Shown here one piece after another: positions 26,140-38,973 of a stretch of 64,000 nucleotides of DNA. Source of the stretch: Luscinia megarhynchos (taxonomy: Eukaryota > Chordata > Aves > Passeriformes > Turdidae); assembly GCA_034336665.1 (NCBI GenBank), contig CM067570.1:23765002-23829001 (forward strand), written 5' to 3'. A program made the translations under genes and the position numbers. Numbering within the stretch: the first letter of the stretch is position 1; the number at the start of each line of letters is the position of its first letter. A model generated the notes under the pieces. That model was not told the DNA's origin, did no database searches, and saw only the letters and a list, made by a program, of their open reading frames with translations.

Positions 26140-26337
26140 CTAAAGAGTAAACCTTTCAGATTCTTTTGCTTCTCCCTGGAAATCAGCAGCCAGCAAGGAG
26201 TAAGCAACTCTGCCTGGCATTGCACCTGCAACAGGTAAGCATTTGCAAGTATATATCCTGCAACAGACCAGCAGGAGCACTGTACAAACCACACATCCCA
26301 CTGCTACAGAAAGCAGCAGCTCTTCACTCCAGACCAT
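26140..26337 (-). other. Unverified 65-codon ORF with one membrane segment
   Basis: On the minus strand an ATG at 26337-26335 with G at -3 and G at +4 opens a 65-residue frame ending in TAG. Residues about 7-27 (LLLSVAVGCVVCTVLLLVCC) form a clear hydrophobic segment. A short Cys/Lys/Arg-rich stretch and a polar C-terminus containing EAKESERF follow. The frame sits in a locally GC-richer island of about 250 bases. Several short upstream ATG frames precede it. I do not recognise the protein and there is no promoter or splice evidence, so chance remains likely. Confidence 0.2.
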
Positions 26338-29300
26338 CACACATCTGGCCACAAGTTAGTCAGATTGCACTGCTCCATGAAGAGACATTCAGGAGGTTGG
26401 AGGGTAACAGTTTGAGTGCTAGGACTAGCTAAGAAATAAGTCTGTTTTAAAACAACAGAGAGGCTCCAGCTCTATTGGATCTTGCTTGGATCTGCCTTTG
26501 TAACTCCTAAAAGCTACTGCTATGTCAGCACAAAACTAAAATCCCGCTAAGAAAATCAGAGTTGGGATAAATTACTTCTGAACAAAGGAGCAGCAGCAAC
26601 AACAACCCGTTGTGGCAGATGAACTGAGAAGCCTGACTCAAATGTGCATCTTGAGCTGTGGAAGATAATTTGTGTGCCTAAAACACAGGCATTAAATTAT
26701 TTCCTTTAAGAGCTGGATAGTTTTAGAATAAAAAGTTTCTGAGGATGGCAAGGAGCAATAATCAACAGGCAAGAAAAATGTCTAATACAAGAAATCTGTG
26801 TATGAGCGAGCAATGATTGAACTACTGAAATAAATGAAAAATAGTATCTGCAATACCGTTAATAGCAGAGCTTATCTCTCCTGGAGGCCAGCTTGCTTGC
26901 TTTCTCTCATTTAAAGCTCCTCAGCAATACTGTGAGTGGCTAACCATTGCTGCAGAAATAAGGTTAAATGCCTCTGCACACAAGACCCCTCTTCCCCTCA
27001 CACAGCAACAAGAGATTTTTATTTTCAGAAAAGGAAGTTTTCAACTGCCTTGCTTCACTGTGCATCAGCCATAGAGCCCTGGTATAATGGACCTCACAGG
27101 GAAAGTAGAGCAGTGACACTAGAAAAGGTGAGAGACACTTCCAGCCCACTGAAGGACCCTAGACATAAATGATAGCAGTCACAAGTGCAACCACTTTAAT
27201 TCTTTAATGCTGGAAAACAAAGCATGTGCTTCAGTGGAGCACACAGCTACCCAAAGGAGTAAGCTCCTTCCCCATCTCCTGAGTAGTGTCAGACTGCTGC
27301 TTCCCTTGTCTTAGTGCCAGCATTTGTGCAGCTGCATGGTGAGTTTATCAGCAAACTTGTTTGGATGGAACTAAGAAACAAGGAAAATCATAAAATCTGG
27401 TGCACTTTCAAACAGCATAGTTCCTTGCTCCAGCATTCTGTGTGATCCCTTGGCAACAGTTCCAAGGACAGGACAAAATGCATGGCAGAGGATGAAAGGG
27501 AAGGCAGAATCTCCTTTTATGAAAAGCCTGGCTTAAAAACACTGAATTTAGAGACACAGTGTAAGTTCAACACGCTAAAAAAACTGTAGCCACGGACTGT
27601 ACATCTTCTATACTCAATTAAGATGTGCTGTAAAATAGATCACAATTTCCCTAGTAATTAAAATCAGAAATAGTGGGTTCAGTAAAACATCTGCCTGTGA
27701 TCTTCTTTAAGTACATCTTCTTCAGTACATCAGTGTACTGAAGTGAAAAGTAACACTGTTCTTGTCTTTCAAGAGGTGAAACTTGGTATAAATGGTGCAC
27801 ACTTCACCAAACAGAAAGCTTGCTCTGGAGACCAAAATAGTAGCTCTGCAGTCAGTGTTCCAAAACACGAAAGCAGTGGCTGGGTATGCTATTAAATGAA
27901 TCATAGCTGGGGAGTGAATTAATCAGCGTAAAAACCTTGATGCATAGAGAAAGTAACAATTCAAATTGCAGATCCTTTAATTTCATCACCTTTTCAATAC
28001 ATTTCCATAGTACAGCCACTCTTTCACATCATCTCTCTGAGGCATCATCATTGCTCAGGGCTCCTCAGGGAAACTAACCACATTTGAACCGCATTAGTTT
28101 CACATCATTTGGATATATTTGCAACCAAAGCTTTTCAATTTCATTATTGACCAAAGAGCACAATCCAATTTCTTGAATTCTATTTCTTATGTAGTCATAT
28201 TTTTATGTGCATTCAAGACCAATACAATAACTTAGCATGCAGAAGTGGTTATGCAAACCTGTCTATTTCTACCATAAGAGGGTGCGGGTAAGAGAACTTG
28301 TGCCATTCAACAAGAAACTTTAACACAGAAAAACACAGCTTATGTTAAAATGTCATTCCTATGACATTTTTGCCTTTTTTGGAGATGCGTGGCTTGTTTA
28401 AAAGATACAAGCACTTTGGAGCCCACAGCTCCCCAGGGAAATGGAAATGTGAGTCTGATTCCTTGCAGTTGCAGAGAAGGACAAAAATCTCAAACATGAA
28501 ATCTTAACTTTTTGTTTGATTATTGCTGAATGACAACTTTTAGATCCTTTACTCCTTGAACAACTTCTCCCAAACAATTTCCTTTCCTAAAACATCCTAT
28601 CAAGTAGACTTCTCATGAAATAAAACTCATCTTGTTCTACTGAACTTGGAGAGCTGCAATGAAGAAATATTGTCAAATTTTGTAGCTGATTTAGACTTCT
28701 AAAAAAATCCTTTATAAAATGTCACAAAACCTGCGATTACACCAACTCCATTTGCAAAAGCTTGATTGCAACTGAAATGAAATTCAGGAGGTATTCAACC
28801 ATGCATATGGATTTAATTAAATCCTTCAAATACTTGACATTATAGATATTCATAACACTGAATTTTGATCCCAGAATTTCTTATATTTCAGCTCTTTGTC
28901 TTGAAGGGAATTCAGTTACATATTCAGCATTAGACATGAAAGAAAATAGGAAGAATTACTGGTTTAAGTGCCTGGCTTAAGAGCAACCTGCCTTTAAAAA
29001 GGATGCAAAAGGCATATACAGACAGTACCGAGCTCTACAACATTGTCTCGAGCAGGGATTGCTACAATGCCCCTACCTGGACAATGAAATGCAACAGCTT
29101 CAAGGAAATGCATGTGTTTAAAACTATTGGATAACCATATTCCTATTTCCTCCCATTCTCTAACTGACAGTGGCATTTACTTCCAACTGGAAATTTCTCC
29201 TTTTATAAAGTGACATCTCCAACATTACAGCAGCCACCTGGCACTCAGAAGGCAAAAGAATTAGCAGCTAAAGGCACTAAATCTACATCTCCTTTATAGC

Positions 29301-30129
29301 ACATAAACAGGTTATAAAACTATTGGTATTTTGCTCTTCAGTGAAAAAAGAGCATGGTTTTCTGTTTTCTCCCACCAGTCTACATCCAGGTTTTTTCCAC
29401 ATCTTTGCCTCACTCATTCTCATTCAAAGGTTAATAATAAAAGTGACCCTGGTTTCTCCCAGAATTTTAATCTCATCAGCCCAGTACAACAGTGTTTTAA
29501 ACTGTCGACAGCTCCCATTTTTAAAAAAGTGCAGGTTTCTACTAATCTTGCTATACAACACACAATACACATTACAGTCGCTCAACTAGGACTCCAGGGG
29601 AAAAAAACACACCTAAAATGCTTTGCAAAACTATATATAACCTGTGTATTAATCAAAAAGAGCAAACTTCATGGAATGATTTTGCAATACCCATTGTCTC
29701 TTTTTCTTCTGAGTTACAGAACTGTGTATGGTGTATGGAATTGAATTACGATAGTGAAACAGACTGATTTTATCCTATTAGGAACAAAACAGTAAAATGC
29801 CAATGCCCATAACTCCATGATAGAAATACAGCTGCTTTCACAGGTAAAATATTAGTTTTAAAATTCTAAAATAACAAAACAGGCTTTTTCATTGCAGCAC
29901 TTAATTAAAAGGAGCAAATTAAACACATATTGATTCCTGTGACCTGTAACATCCTGCCTCTTGTTAAACAAACCTGCACCTATCATGCACAGTTCTTTAC
30001 AGGGCATTGCAAGGCCTATCATCATCAAGTAATACTTAGGAACTCCCATCTATCCAAAATGATATGACAAGTGACACTACAGTTAAAAAATAGGACCTTC
30101 TTTGGATAAAAGTTTCAATGATTCCACAA

Positions 30130-30210
30130 AAGCAGAGGACACCAAATATGTACAGTTATATATGTGTAAATACACATGTATACACAGATATGTACATATA
30201 TGTATTGCTA
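30130..30210. repeat. AT/GT-rich simple repeat
   Basis: Imperfect run of TATATGTGTA, ACACATGTATACACA and TATGTACATATATGTAT units. Non-coding. Confidence 0.75.
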
Positions 30211-33200
30211 AATATTCTACTTCTTTATATCCAGTATGATTCTCTAACATATTACACCAATAAATAGAAGGATAAAGATTGCTTGCATTCAGCATTTTTA
30301 ATAGATTAATTCTATTTTTAGAATGACAACACAAAGAGATCAAGTCAAGGCTAAATTATCTATAGTTTGAGGCTGAACATACATACATCCCATTTATTTA
30401 TACTTGCTAGACAACACTTTAGTCTCTAAAGGAAGCACTTTCTACATTTCTCCATGTGCATTAATCTCACTTGCAACATATTCAAAAGATCAGGTTTTAT
30501 CTCTCATGATTGCTTTTTGAAAAACAGAGCAATAATCTGACTAGCAATTTGCTCACGTTGCAAGTGACACAGTCTATCTGTCCTTTCTAAACAAGCACAG
30601 AACACATTTAATCAAGTAACCTTAGACCATGCTGTTAATCAGCACTGGAACATAATTCATCAGTACCCTCTTCCAGTTTAATTTGCAAAAATTATTAATT
30701 AGCTTATGGAATTACAGTTATATAAAGGAGAAACTATATCATTATCTGACAAGAGAAATGCTAGACATAGCTCTTACTCATCTTTGGACGTGCAAGACTC
30801 TGAAAGAACATTGAAAATCAGACTTACATGCAATATGAACTTTTCAAAATCAAACAATTAACATTTAAACTATGCAAAGAGACGTATTTTTTAAGTTTTT
30901 GCAGTGCTCCCCATAGTATTAATTAGAAAATAAGTGACTATATAAAATGCATATGGCTAACAAATATTTGGAAAAAATATATAAGTTTTGATTCCATAAG
31001 TAGCAATAGGATATTTGCTACACAGGGCAGTGGAGAATTCACCTGCCAGCACTAGCACTTGAGACACAAGGTGAAAGGTATAAAATATAACACATTACTT
31101 AAGGTTTAGAATATATTAAAATGTTTTGGTCAAATTCTGTAAATAGGAGACTTTTTTTAGCAGAATCAAGATTCCACATGAGGGGATAAAAATCAACTAT
31201 CTTTTTGAGCCCATTAGTCATACTGGTGTTTCCAGAGATTCAGACTATTTGCTAACAACATTAGCTAAGCTTACTGTTACTGTTATGCAGTAGAGAGTAG
31301 GTCATGCTTACTGAAAACTGAAATTACTTTTAAAAAGCATTCACTTAAATATTCCTCACAATATGAGACATGAAAAGTCATAAGGACAACAAAAGTTGTC
31401 CACCATTTAGCAGGATTGGGTCCTTGTTTCTTAAACAGGAAAGTAAATATTTTAAATAATTGAAACAATTTCATTTTTAAGACAATCACAGAAACTGTTA
31501 AGTGGAATACAAGGTAGAACAGCAGAGAATTCATAACATAAAATTGCCAGATGACTTCTGAACTGAATAAAGTACCATGTTACACAAATAAGACAACAAA
31601 ACATATCAGAAAGGGGTTTTAGCAATCAAAGAAATTACTATCCAGTTTCAAAATATTGCAAGTCATCCCAAGTCTGAGGCTGAGGACATATAGTATTATA
31701 AGAACAAAACAACCATTTCATATTTTCTAATAAAGTACATCATCTCCCACACAAAATCCTCGTTTCAGATAAAGGGGTGAAATAGAGAAACCAATTCCAT
31801 ATAGTGCAGCTGGAGAAAGCAAACTCTGGCTCATCAGCTAATATGGTGCAAACCAGCAAGAGCAGGAGCAGTCAAGACAAGGCTCCTGTCAGTCTCCTTC
31901 GCACTCCAAGTTTGTTAGTATCACAGAGGACACCCCCAAAACTTATTCTTGAAGTTCCCAACTTCATGTTCACCTCTGTCATCTCTTTTACATATTCATC
32001 ACCCTCCAGCTTAAGGTATCTTCAGTTTTGATGATGATACACCTTTTCATTCAGATTAGACTATAGAATTTTGTTTTTTACAGCAAGAAATAAATTACTT
32101 CAGTAATTCAGTAAAATATAACAGTCTCCAGAAAGCATCTGCCTAAAAGTAATGAAGGCCACATCTAGTTAAGGAATTAAGAGAAGAGGAAAGCACAGTT
32201 ACCTTACAAATTTCTTAGGATGGACCAAATGTGTTACTTGGATCTAAATCACAAGTATTAGCTTACTAAGTCCTCACAAAACATGAAACAGTTCTAAATG
32301 AACCATACTTCATTGAAATTTATTTTGCATCCCTCTCAAGTATAATATTTACTTTGTCATGTATCTTCACAATTATGCTGACATCAGTTACAAAACCAAT
32401 TGAGTCTCAAAAAATATTTGCCCCCAAAAGGGACAATAAACAATCACTGTAGGTAAATGGTTAAAATAAATCTATTATTATGAAGTTAATCTTTTATTGT
32501 AGACATATAATGCAAACATGAAGCTATATTCACACAGACTCTGAAATGCAGTCCTGGATGTTTTATTTTAGAAATATGTGTCCCCATCACTTGGATTAAG
32601 CAAAATCCTTCACTAAATCTTGTCTCTAGTTTGTGAATCATCCAGAATAAGACAGACACCGGACAAAAGCTCATCATATGTTTATCCAAAATCTCAGGCA
32701 TTCTGGCCAGCACACTGCTCTTCTCCAAACACAGCCCATTCTTGAGAAGTTGTGTTTACTCATAGCAGTATTAAAAAAAAATTAAATTAAATTTAAAAAA
32801 TCCACACAAAATCCTTCATCAAAGTCCAGCCAAACAAACTCAAGCCCACATAAACTTTCCAATTACTACACAAGGCAGTAAGGGCACAGGACATCTATTT
32901 CCACCAAGCATGTTATGTTTCTGTTTCATTTTTCAGAGTAATCACAAATTCAAAAGAAATGCTATAATAATAAGTTTTCTTCTTTACATGATAGTACATG
33001 GAACAAGTAGGCAAGGCTTTGGGACTTGACGCCATCACCCCTTTGTGGCAAGTGGAAAAACCCTGCCATGGTTTACTTCTGCACATTAGCAATCACCTTT
33101 AACACAAAGATACAAGGAATTTCTATTTGAAGGGCATATCAAAATTTTTGTTAAAACAATTCCACACATGACTGGAAGAAGACTCACCAATTAATTTTCA

Positions 33201-33263
33201 GTTATTTTCTTTCAACCTTGTTATTCATGTAAACAATTGCAGAAAGCTAGAATTATTTTCTAA

Positions 33264-33282
33264 ATGCATCACTGTGATGCAT
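33264..33282. repeat. 19-base perfect palindrome
   Basis: ATGCATCAC, one T, then GTGATGCAT: 9-bp arms around a single base. It could be a dimer binding site for a transcription factor or chance in AT-rich DNA. Confidence 0.6.
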
Positions 33283-33440
33283 GACTAGCACATTCTTCGT
33301 TCAGTCTAATGGAAAGTTGTGAATTGCTAGTGATTGAATTGTCAATCATTCAAACAAGTAAATAGCTTTATTCCTCCAAATTATGCTTTCAGAATATTTT
33401 CACGGCTATTTAACCTCAGTACCTCCCTATTTGTGAGTTG

Positions 33441-33770
33441 TTAGTTCTGTCCTGTCCAGAATTCTTCATCTCCAGATACTGTGAAAATTCTGAGATCCGC
33501 AGGCTGGTATTTTGCCAGATTCTCAACTTGAATTTCTGAGATCTGGGAAGTACAGCCTTTCACCAGCACCTGAACCCTGTTTAATACACCAATCCCAGCC
33601 AGGTCAACTGTTGTCTGAAAAACACTTAGAACATTACTTGAGATGCTCTCCAATTTGAGTTTGTCTGCTTCACATCCAATAGAAACACCTGCTTGAACAG
33701 TAGTGCCTTCTAGAGCCAAACTCTCCAAGACAGTGGGTAAGTGAACACTGAGAAGGCAGGGAGCTGCCAA
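33441..33770 (-). other. Unverified 110-codon ORF with coding-like composition
   Basis: Minus-strand open frame ending in TAA at 33443-33441. It has no ATG near its start, and a possible 3' splice site (gatttttggcag) lies just at its 5' end, so it could be a terminal exon. The peptide is balanced in composition, with no runs and with a mix of V, L, E, G and S. Segments include LESLALEGTTVQAGVSIGCE and a C-terminus SGDEEFWTGQN. I do not recognise the family. It could be a terminal exon of a lineage-specific gene, a piece of an old retrocopy, or chance. Confidence 0.25.
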
Positions 33771-35249
33771 AAATCAAACATGCCTTTGTGGGGCAAACAC
33801 ACACTGTTTTGGTAATGGAAAAGTAGTGGGTAGCCATAAAAGATTTCCTAACATGACAGCTTGTTGAACTGAAAGTATCCTACAAACCTGGGACTGTGTT
33901 CTCTTCTTGGTGTCACCATGTTAGCTAAAGAGCTTAATAAGTCCTTCTGTCTCTGGCTGCTCATCATTGTACTTCTGAAATAGGAATTACCTTCCAAATG
34001 TGCTGCCTATTTGCTTATGATAATATACCCTAGCCTATTTTAATAAGAAAGAAAAGTTGCATCAGAATAACTATATTCCTATTGTTTAAACTAAATCGGC
34101 TTCTTTTAATTACAATAGGTAGGAAACTGCTGATGTCACAGACCTTCAGGAAAACAGGAGTGATGGTAAGACATGCACATAGACTTCATATTCCTTTTCA
34201 GAAGGCTAGGAAATATTTGCTTTTTCATTTCCTTAAAGGTGTACATAAAGTTGCTTGTTACTTCATACTCGCCAGTTTCAAAATGGGAATAGAAATATCC
34301 TTTTGCTTCAGAGGTGTGTTGTGAAAATTAGCTGGTAGATATTTGAAACCTTCCTGTAGATCTATACTAAGCACCACAAAGGCCTATAAAATTACCAGTT
34401 CTGCGTTCACTCTGTGCTATGAACAGAGAGCTTTAGAAAAAAGACTGACTACTCTTCAACCATGAAAACAATATTAATAGTAGCTTTGCACTACATGTAT
34501 ACAATCTTTCCATTAATATATTTTGATATATTAAATCACATACGCAAACATCCATAAGAGCTGCTAATAAAAAAAAAAACACACAAGCAACTGAGATTTC
34601 TAACTATTAGGAGTCATTTTCTACTAATCTTAGGAAAGGTCTCAAAACCATTCTTTGTGAATAGAAGGACAAAACCACAATAATCTGGGAAAACCAGTCT
34701 AGAGCAAATCACAAACGTAGCACATAGTGACAAATGGTATCCACGCTGAGGAAAGATGTTTGGGTTCGTGTTTTCTGCTACAGAGGATTCTAAGAGCACA
34801 CTTAACAGATGGATGGAGAGAGTGTGTCCTGATAAATTACATACATCTCTGCTCCTATTTGAATTGTAAATACAATGTTGATACTACCTACCCTGTGAAT
34901 AAGTTGCAGCACGCACTTACGTAATCATTTGCTAATGTGAAGTGTTGAAAAAAATGCTTGCTGTTAGCTAGAAGCATGACAAAGGGATCTGAATGCAAGT
35001 AAAAAGCAGTTAATACTGAATACCGTCTTTGTAAACAGATTTTGATGGATTTAGCTCCAATATTTTTAGAATAAAAGACTAAACAAAGTGCAATAAGGAT
35101 ATTGAATGTCTTCAGTATTGAATCCCTGGTGAATTGCTACATGAAATGTGGAAGCTGTCCCTCAGAAGTAATAAATACTGCATTTTAGTATTTTATCAAA
35201 ACAACACTTTCTCCATTATCCTTTTTTATTAATACAAATTTTGAAATCA

Positions 35250-35474
35250 TTACATCTTCCAGTTCCTTGAACTGGAGTATACAGCACAGTGAATATAAGG
35301 CTGGGCAGTTAAAATTAAAGACTGTTTAACTCTCATCCAGACTTGCACTCTCACTTTGAGTGAGTCCAACTGCATCCAGACTGAAACTGGGAATACTTCC
35401 CATCTTGTGGATTGGAGTGTGCATTTTGACTGTCTAACAGGAGGAGGCTGGGTGGGCACTACCACCTGAAAGTA
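35250..35474 (-). other. Unverified exon-like ORF
   Basis: Minus-strand frame of about 71 codons after a splice-acceptor-like TACTTTCAG|GTGGTA. It contains TRWEVFPVSVWMQLDSLKVR and ends CAVYSSSRNWKM before TAA. It lies 1.5 kb upstream, in minus-strand order, of the frame at 33441-33770. The two could be pieces of one broken or unknown gene. No family recognised. Confidence 0.18.
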
Positions 35475-36584
35475 TCACTGTCAGGAAGCACAGGCACAGG
35501 ATGGAAACGACGTCATGCAGCGCAGGTGCAGCCTTAAGCAATCTGTCGTGGACAAAAACCTTGCTGAATTCTAAAGCCTCCATTTAGTGAGGGGGAAAAA
35601 TGCAATCAAAAAGGTTAAAGACTGCAGTTAAATAACTAGTGCAGCCATGGCCCCATGGCTGCTGTAACATTACACCAGGTCCTCTGCCCAGTGTCTGACA
35701 CACATTGCTGGTTATTACTGCATGAGCTGTATTTTACTTGCTCACTGACACGTGGCAGGAAGTTACATGCAACTACAGGCATTCGCAAACAAAGGTAAAA
35801 TTCTGTATTCTAGCAGATCTCACTAATCCCATGTCTCCACACAGCCTGAACAAGTAGAATGCCTCAACAGATGTACTCAAGCCTTTCCTCTGCGTTTCTG
35901 CACTCACAGGGTCTTGAAAGCTCTTTAAAAGAGAACTGCCATAAATTGTTTTCTATTACGTAAGCACCAGAACAAAGATTCCTCTATTGTACTCTTTTCA
36001 CAGCACTCAAAAAATGCAGATAGTGGTAAGGGAGAATGACTTTATGAACTGAAAGATTGCCAAAAATGCTTTCAACTAAGTGTCCTATAGTATTGTGATA
36101 TTTTATTTTGTATCGCAAAGCCATAAGAAATTTCACATTAAATTACTCATTAGTAGAAATAGTTATGTTTGTAAAGCCATTTCTCTCGGTGCAGACAACT
36201 GGGATATGGGCTCCCTCTAGTGTCTTATCTCTGACACAAACTTGGAATTATAAAAGATTGCATGGGTCATTTACAAGTGCCAGCATCCTACTTGTTACCT
36301 TCTAAAAAAAAGTTCACTGTTAGTGAAAAACAAATATCACATTCCCAGTAAACAACTTTATGTACTTGTACATATCAAATTCTTAACTCAGTGAAGTAAA
36401 TTTTGCTGTTACATATAACTATCATAAGATCCAAACATTATGTAATTGTACATGTAACTTTGCACTGAAGTTGTAAAGTACTTACTGTAAATGAAGGAAA
36501 ATTGACATGAAATCCATTTTGAGATATTTTAAAAATCCAAAACTAAGCTTAGAAGTGGATCCTCTATCTGTATATATTTTTAAA

Positions 36585-36672
36585 AAATAATCTAATACCT
36601 AAATAAATACATGCTTTAATAAATACATATTTTAATGCCGAAATAAATACATTTTACATATACATAAAAATA
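36585..36672. repeat. AAATACAT-type simple repeat
   Basis: Units AAATAAATACAT recur at about 36600, 36618 and 36642 with AT-rich spacers. Imperfect microsatellite. Confidence 0.7.
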
Positions 36673-37737
36673 TCTCTTTCCCCATGAACACCTCAAACTT
36701 GTTTCAGTAATTCAAGTAGAACTCACAGCAACCTGGAGTTGGATCTTGCTTGATTTAGTCATTGGATGTTTTCCCCACTGACACAAGCATGAGAACATGC
36801 CAGTATATTATTAAATGCTCCACAGTAACTAAAGCAGGGCATTGTTGTGGGCGGACAACTTTTGCCATCAATTAGTGAAAATTGCATTAAAAGCTATACT
36901 AATGGAAGACACATCCCTGTCTTCCACCCAGAAGCCCAAGCCATTCTTTTCCCCACCAAATACACCAGAGAAGCCGAGCTGAAGCAGCATGGATGGCAGA
37001 GTAGAACCAAGAAAAAGTCTAGCATAGTTTTTCCTCCCTAAGAAAAGGGAAACCATATTGTGAATGTCAGGATACTGTGCCTGACAATACCACAAGCAGC
37101 TCCACGCAAATGTTTAGTACCTCTTCTTCCACATAATACAAGCAGCAGTGTTGACAAGGCATACCAGAATTTTACAATAAATTGTTTCATTTCATTTTCC
37201 ATAAACTGCTAAAACCAAAGAAACAAAGTGGAAAAAACCCCCCACAAATTTTAAATGCATAAATTCCCTATGCAAATCTAGCACTTTCCAAACCTTGTGT
37301 TTTTATATTCCTTTGTGTCCCACTCATTGGAGAACACAGAGCTTTACCCTGAGAAAAATGTATTTTAGATATGACAGCCTCTTCTACAACAAATACACCA
37401 TTACCTATAAACCTGAAAATTACATACATGCAATTAACAGAGCTGCATATATACACTACGACCAAAATAAACCTTTTGATTAAAATCTGTTATAGACAGA
37501 AATACAAAAAAAAATCATACATGCTTCCCTCACTTCCTAATACTAGGATTCACAGTCTTGTTTTGCTCCACAGTTCTCAATTTACATCTCATCCTCAAAA
37601 AACAAAACTAATAATCTAGCACATCACTAGATTAAGAGGGCTATTAAGCCTTCTTCAGAACAGTTAATATTTTTCATTCACCATTTTTTCCTTGCAAAGT
37701 CTTAGGGGCATTGCTGAGGCTGGTTTCATAGGATCCT

Positions 37738-37950
37738 CTGCAAAGTCACAGAATCTCAGAGTGTTCTGAGTTGGGACCCACAAGGATTATTGAGTCCAAC
37801 TCTGAAGTGAATGGCCCACAGAGGGAAAAGGAACTATGAGCAGAGTCCAACCCCTTCACTATCTCAGTCTTCCTTAAATTCTTTGGCTGAGCCAGAAGCC
37901 AGTCTGTACAATCTCTCAAACAGTGGCACCCCTTAACAGAAGAACATGTT
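37738..37950 (-). repeat. CR1 LINE 3' fragment, minus strand
   Basis: 'tcacagaatctcagagtgtt' is followed by 'gggacccacaaggattattg' and 'agtccaactct'. This is the reverse complement of the terminus of passerine CR1 copies. Further diverged CR1 sequence follows to about 37950. Confidence 0.75.
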
Positions 37951-38660
37951 GAATGGCATCAGGCAATCTCTTGGGCTTTTAGTATGTATATGCCAGAACT
38001 ACAGGCTTAGAGAGCAACTGGATTCTAATAGCTTCTGAATTTTTTAAATTACCTTAGTAAGAACCAAGACAAAAATAAATGCATTATGTCATATTTTTCC
38101 TTTTGTTATTCTTCAGTGCAAAATTTCATGGATAATTACATCACAGATTTTCATTACTAATATGGTTAGAGGCTTCTTTTTGGTTTTAACTATTAGTAAA
38201 ACAATCTAGCACCCATCATTATGGGTTGGAAAGGACTGCCAAATACTGCATATGAAATCACCTAAGTTTTCAAACACAAAATTAGTTTACAACCTTTTGC
38301 AAAGTCCAATTAGCCTACAATTCATATTAACTTCCTTACATCTTTCACAGGTACTACAGCTGGGCAATAATGGTGTGTGGGGGTGTTTTTTTAGCATGCT
38401 TAGAAGATAAGTTTTTGAAAAATAATCAAAGGAATGAATCACTATCAATTTAAGTTTGTTCACGGAGAATCCCTTTTGGTAGCTGTGTATTTTATGTCAA
38501 AGGGTTTCAGTCAATATACACCCCAAACCTGAAAATACTGTATTCCTCAGTACACCATCAAAAATCACACTAATATTTAGTCTGTGATTAAAATAATTTT
38601 ATGGAAACATCCTATACAAAATAAGATCAAGCAAATAAAGTAAGTAGTTATCCTGATCTG

Positions 38661-38973
38661 TGTGTCCAGAGAAATGCAATGAGGATGGTGAAAGATCTGG
38701 AGCAGAAGTCTTCTGAGGAGTGACAGGGAATTGGAGTTGTTCACCCTGGCAAAAAGGAGGCTCGGGGGGACCTTATCACTCTCCAGCTACCTGAAAGGAG
38801 GCTCTAGAGAGGTAGGGGTCAGTCTCTTCATTCAAGCAACAAATGAGAGGACCAAAGGAAATGGCCACAAGCTATGTTATAGAGGACTTAGACTGGATAT
38901 TGGGAAAGAATTGCGGTTGGGCTCAATGATCTTGGATGTTTTTTCCAACTTAAACAGTTCTGTGATCCTAAAC
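38661..38973 (+). repeat. CR1 LINE 3' end, internally deleted
   Basis: Plus-strand CR1 tail in the expected order. 'gtccagagaaatgcaatgag', 'ttggagttgttcaccctggc' and 'aaggaggctcggggggacct' come first. 'tatcactctccagctacctg', 'gactggatattgggaaagaa' and 'ttccaacttaaacagttctg' follow. The segment between the 'ggatattgggaaagaa' block and the terminal 'tcaatgatcttgga' block is missing, so it has an internal deletion. A 167-codon frame that starts here is not a gene. Confidence 0.85.

Larger units (their letters stand above)
22706..37737. other. Gene desert, no confirmed gene
   Basis: 15 kb of AT-rich DNA. Simple repeats occur at 25996, 30130 and 36585. Three minus-strand open frames with coding-like composition (26140, 33441 and 35250) are listed separately as unverified. 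No exon of a known gene was recognised on either strand. Confidence 0.5.

Noticed and set aside
29331..29744. 137-codon plus-strand frame
   Set aside because: No ATG in a good context and no recognisable motif. An overlapping frame of 88 codons is equally open, so chance is likely.
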